Source: Sipunculus nudus (taxonomy: Eukaryota > Annelida > Sipuncula > Golfingiida > Sipunculidae). From it: DNA of 64,000 nucleotides. The notes beneath the pieces are model-generated. The model was not told where the DNA came from, made no database searches, and saw nothing but the letters and a program-made list of their open reading frames with translations. The stretch spans positions 51,673,386-51,737,385 of the forward strand of contig CM049322.1 of the NCBI GenBank assembly GCA_026874595.1, written 5' to 3'. Below, piece by piece: positions 10,937-22,900 of the stretch; position 1 is the first letter of the stretch, and each line of letters begins with the position of its first letter. A program made the translations under genes and the position numbers.

Positions 10937-13900
10937 GTGAGTTTTTTTTTTTAGCTCAGCTGACTATAAGTCATCTGAGCTATAGTCGTGGTCCATTGTC
11001 CGTCGTCCGTCCGTCTGTCCGTCCGTCCGTCCGTCCGTAGATGTGGCACGTTTTGAAACCGTAAGACCTAGGAATCCAAAATTCAGCATAATGTTAGATG
11101 TCCCCAAGATCTCCTACCAAGCCGAAAACAGGGTCTTTGCGACTTCATTCCTTTGAGAAAATAAGGAAAAACCTCAATTTTTTATTAAAAACCTATTTTC
11201 ACACTTTAGGACCGCCTAATATCAAAACCACTCATCTGTTTTTCGTCATAATTCCTATAAATAATCCTCTATATAATTCCTATGTACATGCCAGAAATTA
11301 GGTCTGTATTATTTAATTTAAAAAAGTTATGGGCCCAAACATAATGCATTTTATAAATAATCAGGAAAGAAATTTTATCACTTAACACAAAACTTGTTAA
11401 AGCTAAGCACTTTTTTTCCAGTAATATTACTTTTATTAATCAAAATTAAATTGTATACCCAAAATTAGATCAAAATCTTTTAAATTTTTAAAAATATTAG
11501 CAAAAATAAAAAATTGGTACCTTATATTTTGCCCAACTTTGACCATGGCACGTTTTTTTGCTGTAACTGCTGTGGATTTAATTTTCACAGCATGTTTTTG
11601 TTAGCATTTCAACTGTTAACACCAAAAATTTGAAACCAGTTGATCAAAAACTGTAGATTTTATTCAAGTTTTCAAACACCATGTCACATATTGCTAGTGT
11701 TATGCAGTTTGCTAGAACTCAGCTCCCGAGCTTCAGCTCTAAGTTCCTTAAATTTGGCAAACAGTTAGATTTCTCCAAAATCCCCTACCATGCCAAGAAT
11801 TTGGTCACTAGGACTTAATTCCTTCGAGATATCAATGAAAAACTTCATTTTTCCATTAAAAACCCAATGTTACACTTTAAGACTGCCTAATATCAAAACC
11901 ACTGATCTGACTTTGATCATATATAATATACATATTTTTCTATACATTCACTATGTGCATGCCAGAAATGATGTCAGTATTGTGTATTTTTTTTAAGTTA
12001 TGGGCCCAAACATAATGCACTTTGTAAAAAATCAAGAAATATATTTACTCCATTAACAAGGGCATTGCTGAAGCTAGAGATTTTTTTTTGTCAGGGATGT
12101 AACATTATTTAATCAAGATTCAATTGAATACCCAAAATTAGTTCTGAATTTTTCAAATTTTATAAGTTATTAGTATAAATATAAAATTAGTACCTTAAAT
12201 TTTGCCCAACTGTGACCAAGGCATGTTTGTTTCCCGTGAGCACTGTTGATATAATTTTCATATCATGCACACATAAGGATTTCAGCTTTTTAGTTTAAAA
12301 AGCTGAAAGAAATTTGCCAAATATTGTAGCTTTTATTAATGTTTTTTATGAGACCCTGTCAGACTTTGGCTCTTTCCAGCCCCTCTTGAGTCACCTGTAT
12401 GTTGACCTTGTTGACCTTTCATCAAATTATGCACGCTTGAGGGGAGAATCCAGGCAGCTTATGGCCAGCCACAGTTGATCCAGGTGTTCAACCCAACTCA
12501 TCTAGTAGTTTTAACCAACAAAATAACAATAAACAATAAATTAATAAATTTTTATTGGTTTTTAATAACAAATTAAAGAAAAATAGAAAAGGAATTTGTT
12601 AGTTTATAATAACAGGAAATTAACTTGCAGTTACTGATGATATAAGAATCTTGTATCGATGGGTAGAATGTCACATATTCCAAATAACACCATGCAGTCA
12701 CCTATGGCATTTTTCAGTTCATTTTTAATGATAAAGAAGTAAATCATATTATTCATTACTAATCATTAAGGATTATATGAAGGAAATTAATGATAGACAA
12801 AGATGCAGTTGATAAAATTAATCTAGATTCCTACTGTGTCTAGTGTGTACATTGATGTGAAATTAGTCCAAAATGAATTTTTTACAGTTATTTTTTTAAT
12901 ATAAATAAAAGCCATAAAACCAGGTACTTATGATCATTATTTAAATGTGTGAAATTTGTATATTCTGGATTCTCAACATCATTGTTTGGTGAAAACTGAA
13001 TAAATACCAGACATGGTGCAAATACTTTGTAATTGTATTTAAATACGAATATGATTATGTACTCCATTATAAAATTTCTTGCATAAAGAATGGGAATTTA
13101 GGTAAAAATGAAAGTATATGAATACTCGTGCAAATACTTTCAAAATGTATTCATGAATGCATTCATGAATATATTCTTTAATATTATTTTAATAATCATA
13201 TCAGTTATATTTCATTTTAAAAAATCATAAGATTCTCTTATTATTTTTAATAAAAATTATATTTGGGACAATATTTGTAATTTTTTTAATAAATAGTTAA
13301 ACTCTTATATTATATGTTCTGCTTATAAGTTATATGGCCAAGTCAAAATCTGTGTGACAGTAGTACTCCATTTGTTAATAAAATAAATGAAATCAATCCT
13401 CTTCCCTGTCTCCAAAGGTACTATCAAAATCATACATAAGCTAAACAACAACAACTCATAATACAGCTTATATTTATTACCACACAAAACCAGCATGTGC
13501 CTCATTTCTAAATAATATTTTTTTATCATATAAAACAGCTGAGCGTTGTGACCCATAGGTCCCTTGTTTTCATTTTTATTAACACCATTTACATGGTAGG
13601 CATAAAATAGGCATAAACAATGTTTCAACCCCAATACCATGCAAGCTAAGATGTACTATAATCTGTCCTAAACTATTGAAAAAATGTCCCAAGAAATTAA
13701 CAAGAATAAAGTTGTTGAGGGATATTCAATGTATTCTGACATTCTTTCAACTGTTTCCATCTATGGTCAGTTGTGTAGTCAGTCCATGATATCGGAGTCT
13801 CAGTAAGTGCAGGGTACGAATTAGGCCCAAAAAATTTACATACATGTACTTCAGGTGCACCCTTGAAACAAGACCTACATGCACCTTAAGATTTCAACAT

Positions 13901-16900
13901 GCACCTGGTAATACTAGTGAGAAAATTTGTTTGTTAAGGATTTTCTGATGCTCAAAGAATAGAAATGCTAATTTATGATTGTGATGTTTAAAGATCTATA
14001 GAGAAAAAAAATAAGATACTGCACTTGTCAACATTTTATTCATCGTTTTATAATACTTGCACAGAGTGCACCCTGGGTACGATTTCTCCATGCACAAAAG
14101 AAAGTGACCATGCAAATGTGCACATGTGCCCCCTTTATTTTGCACCCTGAGAGTGCAAGTCTCAGTCCGGGCTTGATGAGTCAGAGTGCTTAATATCTGA
14201 GTCCTAATCTACCTCAAGGCTTTTAAAACTGAATCAGTCTAAAATAGTTCTTTTATCAAATAATATTTGAGTTTTCATTTTACTTAAATTTTATTTTCAT
14301 ATCCAAGCACAGTATTTAGACTATAGGTGCTTGTGGTTTACTCAGTATACATGTGAAATAAATGAGTGTACCTATGGTACTTGGCAGGAACATTTATTTT
14401 TCATTATAACTGTAAATACTTTTGTTTTATAAGTAAGTGTGGTGGGCCAAATTGTTTTATATTCACATAGTTGTGCATTATATACCATGTGCCATCAGTA
14501 GACTTGTAGTATGATTTTCCTGTCTGTTTTAAAATTGCTAGATACAGTTTTTGAAGCAAAACTACTTGTGCTTCTAAAGGCTCTAGTACATGCATGTATC
14601 TATCATTATTATTGTAATGAAGTACATATGTCTATCCTCAATATTTGACTCAAGTGCAAACGCCTATGAGGCTATGCTTATTGTAATAATATATACATAC
14701 CATGATGCATCTATCCTTATTATTGTACTTAAAAACGTACCATGATACATCTATCCTTATTATTTTCCTTAAACACATGCCATGATACATCTATCCTTAT
14801 TATTGTATTTAAACACATACCATGATAAATCTATCCTTATTATTGTATTTAAACACATACCATGATAAATCTATCCTTATTATTGTATTTAAACACATAC
14901 CATGATAAATCTATCCTTATTATTGTACTTAAACACATACCATGATACATCTATCCTTATTATTGTACTTAAAGTTAAACACATACCATGATACATCTAT
15001 CCTTATTATTGTACTTAAACACATACCATGATACATCTATCCTTATTATTGTACTTAAACACATATCATGATACATCTATCCTTATTATTGTACTTAAAC
15101 ACATATCATGATACATCTATCCTTATTATTGTACTTAAACACATACCATGATACATCTATCCTTATTATTGTACTTAAACACATACCATGATACATCTGT
15201 CCTTATTATTGTACTTAACATATTCCAGGATACATCTATCCTTATTATTGTACTTAACATATTCCAGGATACATCTATCCTTATTATTGTACTTAACATA
15301 TTCCAGGATACATCTATCCTTATTATTGTACTTAACATATTCCAGGATACATCTATCCTTATTATTGTACTTAACATATTCCAGGATACATCTATCCTTA
15401 TTATTGTACTTAACATATTCCAGGATACATCTATCCTTATTATTGTACTTAACATATTCCAGGATACATCTATCCTTATTATTGTACTTAACATATTCCA
15501 GGATACATCTATCCTTATTATTGTACTTAACATATTCCAGGATACATCTATCCTTATTATTGTACTTAACATATTCCAGGATACATCTATCCTTATTATT
15601 GTACTTAACATATTCCAGGATACATCTATCCTTATTATTGTACTTAACATATTCCAGGATACATCTATCCTTATTATTGTACTTAAACACATACCATGAT
15701 ACATCTATCCTTATTATTGTACTTAAACACATACCATGATACATCTGTCCTTATTATTGTACTTAACATATTCCAGGATACATCTATCCTTATTATTGTA
15801 CTTAACATATTCCAGGATACATCTATCCTTATTATTGTACTTAACATATTCCAGGATACATCTATCCTTATTATTGTACTTAACATATTCCAGGATACAT
15901 CTATCCTTATTATTGTACTTAACATATTCCAGGATACATCTATCCTTATTATTGTACTTAACATATTCCAGGATACATCTATCCTTATTATTGTACTTAA
16001 CATATTCCAGGATACATCTATCCTTATTATTGTACTTAACATATTCCAGGATACATCTATCCTTATTATTGTACTTAAACACATACCATGATACATCTAT
16101 CCTTATTATTGTACTTAAACACATACCATGATACATCTGTCCTTATTATTGTACTTAACATATTCCAGGATACATCTATCCTTATTATTGTACTTAACAT
16201 ATTCCAGGATACATCTATCCTTATTATTGTACTTAACATATTCCAGGATACATCTATCCTTATTATTGTACTTAACATATTCCAGGATACATCTATCCTT
16301 ATTATTGTACTTAACATATTCCAGGATACATCTATCCTTATTATTGTACTTAACATATTCCAGGATACATCTATCCTTATTATTGTACTTAAACACATAC
16401 CATGATACATCTATCCTTATTATTGTACTTAAACACATACCATGATACATCTGTCCTTATTATTGTACTTAACATATTCCAGGATACATCTATCCTTATT
16501 ATTGTACTTAACATATTCCAGGATACATCTATCCTTATTATTGTACTTAACATATTCCAGGATACATCTATCCTTATTATTGTACTTAACATATTCCAGG
16601 ATACATCTATCCTTATTATTGTACTTAACATATTCCAGGATACATCTATCCTTATTATTGTACTTAACATATTCCAGGATACATCTATCCTTATTATTGT
16701 ACTTAAACACATACCATGATACATCTATTCCTTAAGGTGCTTTTCCATTAGTGCGTAGCCTGTATCTGTAGTCAGCATGCATGGTCCGCAAAAATTGCTT
16801 TGTAGACTTTTTAACTGGGCCATTTCCATTCATCCACATGCATAGTACGTATGCGTAGTCTGTATGCGTATACCGTACCCACGGAATTTATATGCCCCCG

Positions 16901-19900
16901 CCACAAAGTGGCCGGGGCATATAGTTTTACCCATGTCCGTCCTTCCGTCATTCCGAATTCAAACAGTTGTACGGACTTTTTTTCGCAATGCCTGCAGATA
17001 TATGGTGTGTGGGCAGATATAGACCAGTTACAGATCGAGTTAGCGTTTCGTCCTGGTTGACCTACTTTTGACCGTTTTACGGCTCCTAAACTTAGAAAAT
17101 TTCATGAAAAATAGAAATATTCATGACAGATACACATGTACTGACTTTTTTTCGCAATGCCTGCAGATATTGGCCTGATATTTGGTGTGTGAGCAGATAT
17201 AGACCAGTTACAGATCGAGTTTGCGTTTTGTCCCGGTTGACTTACTTTTGACCGTTGTACAAACATAGAAAATTTCATGAAAAATAGAAATATTCATTAC
17301 AGATACACATGTACGGACTTTTTTTCGCAATGCCTGCAGATATTGGCCTGATTTTTGGTGTGTGGGCAAATATAGACCAGTTACAGATCAAGTTCGCGTT
17401 TCGTCCCGGTTGACTTACTTTTGACCGTTGTACAAACATAGAAAATTTCATGAAAAATAGAAATATTCATGAAAGATACACATGTACAGACTTTTTTCAC
17501 AATGCCTGCAGATATTGGCCTGATTTTTGGTGTGTGGACAGATATAGACCTGTTACAGATCGAGTTAGCGTTTTGTCCTGGTTGACCTACTTTTGACCGT
17601 TTTACGGCTCCTGAACATAGAAAATTTCATGAAAAATATGAAATATCATGACAAATACACATGTATGGACTTTTTTTCGCAATGCCTGCAGATATTGGCC
17701 TGATTTTTGGTGTGTGGCCAGATATTGACCAGTTACAGATTGAGTTCGCATTTCGTCCTGGTTGACCTACTTTTGACTGTTTTACGGCTCCTAAACTTAG
17801 AAAATTTAATGAAAAATAGAAATATTCATTACAGATACACATGTACAGACTTTTTTTCGCAATGCCTGCAGATATTAGCCTAATTTTTGGTGTGTGGGCA
17901 AATATAGACCAGTTACAGATCAAGTTTGCGTTTCGTCCCGGTTGACCTACTTTTGACCGTTGTACAAACATAGAAAATTTCATGAAAAATAGAAATTTTT
18001 TATTCATGAAAGATACACATGTACAGACTTTTTTTCACAATGCCTGTAGATATTGGCCTGGTTTTTGGTGTGTGGGCAGATATAGACCTGTTACAGATCG
18101 AGTTAGTGTTTCGTCCTGGTTGACCTACTTTTGACCGTTTTACGGCTCCTGAACATAGAAAATTTCATGAAAAATATGAAATATCATGACAAATACACAT
18201 ATACGGACTTTTTTTCGCAATGCCTGCAGATATTGGCCTGATTTTTGGTGTGTGGGCAGATATAGACCTGTAACAGATCGAGTTCGCATTTCGTCCTGGT
18301 TGACCTACTTTTGACTGTTTTACGGCTCCTGAACATAGAAAATTTCATGTAAAACATAAATTTTCATGACAAATACACTTGTACAGACTTTTCTTCACAA
18401 TACCTGCAGATATTGGCCTGATTTTTGGTGTGTGGGCAGATAATGACCAGTTACAGATCAAGTTCACGTTTTGTCCCAGTTGACCTATTTTTGACCGTTT
18501 GACGGTGCTTTAACAAAAGAAAATTTCATAAAAAGGTGCATATGTATGGACTTTTTTTCGCAGTGCCTGCAGATACGGGCCTGAATTTTGGTGTGTAGGC
18601 AGATAATGACCAGTTACAGATTGAGTTCTTGTTTTCTCTCAGTTGACCTACTTTTGACCATTTGACTGCTCCTGAACATAGAAAGTTTCATGAAAAATAT
18701 AAATTTTCATAACAAATGCATATGTACTTACTTTTTTTCCTCAATGCCTGCAGATACCACCCTGATTTTTTATGTGTGGGCAGATAATGACAGTTACAGA
18801 TCGAGTTCGCGTTTCATCCCGGTTGACCTACTTTTGATTGTTTTACGGCTCCTAAACCTAGAAAATTTCATGAAAGACAGATATTTTTATGGAAAATGCA
18901 CATGTATGGACTTTTTTTCACAATGCCTGCATATACTGGCATGATTTTTGGTGTGTTGCTTGATAATGACCCGTTACAGATCGAGTTTGCATTTTGCCCT
19001 TGTTGACCTACTTTTGACCATACGACACCTCCTGAACTTAAAAAAATTTTCAAAATTTTACAAATGTTTCTAATTTGCCCAAGGCGGGGGCATTCGTGTC
19101 GTTCCGACACATCTAGTTTTTTATGTGCACTATGCATACCAATCATCGTGTTGATTTCAGGTGTAGCATACAATTTCCCCATTCAGGCTGTGCTGTATGC
19201 TCAGTCTCTATGTCCAACGTGTATGAATGTCATTTTTGGCATAAGTTTTCTGGAAACCATTTGGTTGAATTTTGTTTTCCTTTCTTTTTCACAGACAACA
19301 TTTTTATTTATAATTGAAGCATAAACATCACTGTTGCATATAAAATAATAATAATTATGATCGTTTAAAAATTTTCTTATTCTAATTCTATTGTTTTAAC
19401 TTTTGATGCCAATATATACAAATGTACAATACAAATATGGTGAAATGGCTTTCAAAAAAAGAAAAACTTCAGGTATCAAGCACTTTTCAATACAGAGTAC
19501 GGACTACGCATATATGTACTTATTGAAAACAAACTTTGTGGATACGAACTACGCATTTGGACTACCCTTGTGGACTACGGATACAGACTATGCACTTATG
19601 TAAAATCACCTTTATTATTGTATGTAAACACATACCATGATACATCTGTCCTTATTGTTTTTAAACACATACCATGATGCATCTATCCTTTTACTAGTAC
19701 TTTTGTGTAGAGACAGTCATACACCTCTCCTTATTAATGCTCTCAAATACATGTATACATCTGTTTCTTTTATTGGACTCAAGTACAATGCCAAACATTT
19801 TGAAGTCTGTGTGTTTGAACTTAAATATTAGTGTAGTTTACAACATACTTGTCATAAACAGTTATGTTAAACCATGACTGAATTATTTTGTTCTTTTTAT

Positions 19901-22900
19901 TGGTTCATTTACAGACTGTGTCAGGTGCTATGACAACAGTTATGATGTCATTGTAACTGTGTGGTCCCTAGCAACCCCATGTCACCATGATCCCCTGACA
20001 AAGCTGCACATGTTACTGACATCCTAATGAGTTTGGACATGTTTTAATTAGTCAGGGCTAAAGCAGTCCTAATCACTGGGACTACTTATGGTTCACGGAG
20101 TGGACACACCACATTTTCAGATCCTTCACTATTCTTTTTTCTTGGATTATTTGTTTTCCTTCTCATGCAAAATGACAGAAGTATACACTTATCTATCACA
20201 GACCTTTAGCAGTAACAAGTCATCAGGAGCCGTCACCCGACAAGACAACTTGGGGCTTGTTGGACTACGTAACCTAGGCAACACAGTAAGTGTGATATTA
20301 TTTTTCATTTTTATTAAAATAAATCTTCAACTGATGAGCTTGAATGCTAAATTTATGTTAAAATGCAGTGTTGTCTGATTTAACATTAAGCTATAAAATG
20401 TTGTAGTTTTGCTTTCGAAGATAATATATAAAGAATATGCAGATGAGATAAAAGTAGTGTTTGTAGTGAGGCCATGTGTACAACTATTATTGGGTCATTT
20501 CTTTGAAATTTTTCCCACCGATGGTGTAAGAAAATATTGACAACTAAATTTTGTTCATGTTCTCAATATTAAATTTTAAGGTTTGTTTTATATTTTTGTG
20601 TTTGAAAATTTTTTAAAGATTAGAGATGTCCTGAATTGTTTTCTGGAGATAACATTAAGCTTGTATCGCTTTCATGAGGAGAGATGTTATTAGTATTATC
20701 TGACAGTACTTCATGAGGTTGACTTAGATGTGTGTTAGTGAAGGTACAAAAAGTGTTTTCTTTGTCTTGGTGGATATAGTCCCTTACTTTTTTTTGTGAG
20801 TCATATAGATTGATATTAGATGGAAGAATGGCAAAAAAAATTAATTGTTGTTTTATTTGGCTGCAAAATTCTCCTGTTCCTGAAATAAAGTTCACATAGA
20901 ACAGTGACAAAATATTTTATTCATATATTAATTACATTTAGGGCAACATCACTATAAACTGTATAGTTTTGTTTTGGTCACAATCTAGTCACTGATTTGA
21001 TTTGAAGTACATGGAATTAAGTCTTAATTTTTAATTTTAGTATTTATATAAATTTTAGTTATCCCGAGAATTTAGTGGAATATGTACTTTTATTATATAC
21101 TACATCTTATATTTATATTTGTGCATGAAATTTGTGTATATATGCATTTATTGTATTTGTGTCACATGATTGTATTGCTTGTTAATAAAATAATATCTGT
21201 TTACCAAGGTGAGTGCTCTGCAGGTTTAATTGGGATACTGTACCACACAGTTGTTTCACTTACAAACAAGTGCACTTTTTAGGGGTTCCTGGCTGTAACA
21301 TACCCCGGAACTGCAGGTGCAGTAGACAAGAGCCTGGTTGATGCTAGGATAACCATGTGTTTGCACCCTGTCACCCAGTCGGAAACAAGTTAGGAATTCT
21401 GTGGAAATAGGCCAGCATAACAAAAAATGGTGGAAGTTACCACCACCCAAAATTATTATTTTAAAAAAGCTGTAAAAACAGGCTTTAAATTTAGGGTGTT
21501 TCCTTGTCTGTGTTGAATTCTAAGCTGTCTTTCTTGTTTTTATCTTCCAGTGTTTCATGAACTGTATCCTTCAGTGCCTTTCGAACACGAAGCCGTTATT
21601 GGATTACATGTTGAAGGGAGAGTATAAAGATGAGATCAATATGACAACCAGTAGCATGAGTGGAGCACTAGTCCAAGGTCAGTCGCAGCACTAGCAAGGT
21701 TTACTGAACAAAATACAGGTTTTTGTGAACCTAGTCCACTTACAGACAGGGAATATACATCATATCATATGAAATGTTTTTATAATATAAACTTATTTAT
21801 TATACATGGATTGTACGAATAGTTATTATAACTAATCACGGCACTCTCCATGGCTCAGATTTTGGCGTTCGGTAGACAATAGGTGGTGGGAACTGGAGAA
21901 CCAAGAGAAAACCACCACCCTGAACGGGAAACTACAACCCACTCTCATAGCCACGCTGGGGATCAAACTTGGGTCGCCAGCGGAGAGAGCCAAGCGTTTT
22001 ACCCCTCGACTGTCCAGGCCCCAATGTTATTATGATAAAGTAATACATCTAATATACATTACACATATACTTATGTGTATGTGTTAATACTTCTGGCCAG
22101 AAGGCACATTGCATTATCAAAGGACAGGCATGGGAATTATATCAGGTTGTGCAACCTAGATTTTATGTAACCCACAAATATATTACTCAGATGTTTACTT
22201 TTGTCCATGTCTTGACGCTTCCGTAACTGAAAATTTTAATTTATTTAACAAATATAGTTTTTTGGTCACTTGAATCAAACAGAAGGATAGATGTTTGGCC
22301 TTATTACTAGGGGTTTACAGGGTAACAGGCTTATAGCCATCTAATAATTGCATAGATTAATTCCATACATGCTCTGTAGATGGCGCCAACATACAGTGTC
22401 ACATTTTTGTTCTCATCCAGGAACAGGTCAGTCAGTTAAAGAACCAAGACGTGTAGCACCAGAGCAGATAGGAATTATCTTTTCCCAAAACGTTTAGAGT
22501 TTATTTTGAAGTATCATGCTAATTAATGAGGTTCAGTCTCAATGGAATCAAAGTCCATGAACCATTAAAGATATAAAATATCTATAAAATATACAGAACT
22601 GTATTACTAAAGATCTATACATGATGTAAAAGCTGGCAAGATGACTTTCCCAGCCTCCCTCATTAATTCAAGCTGTAACTGTTTCAGTCAAGAAGGGCTA
22701 AACAAGTAAAGCATTTTGTTTTGTTTTTTCATTAAATGTAATTTTCAGTAATAAAAGGGCAAATCTTATAAGCCATTGGGACAACCCCATCTTTAACAAA
22801 CTGAAGCAACAGTTTCATGGACCTTCTCTAATCTTTTCTGTCATATGCAGGTTAATGTCAACAGTGTAAGACCACGCCCTTATATAAATGTGCTTATTTG

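Noticed and set aside
15180-16733. Regularly spaced repeats as a CRISPR-like array
   Set aside because: There are no unique spacers; the units abut head to tail, and the DNA is eukaryotic.
15135-16735. Long open frames of 90-190 codons on both strands with repeated 13-residue peptides
   Set aside because: They arise from a 39-bp repeat unit whose length is divisible by three. They occur in several frames on both strands at once, with no gene structure.
17627-19182. Minus-strand frames with recurring CNWSI…HTPKIR peptides
   Set aside because: They track the ~200-bp units of the element at 16888-19116 and are interrupted irregularly.
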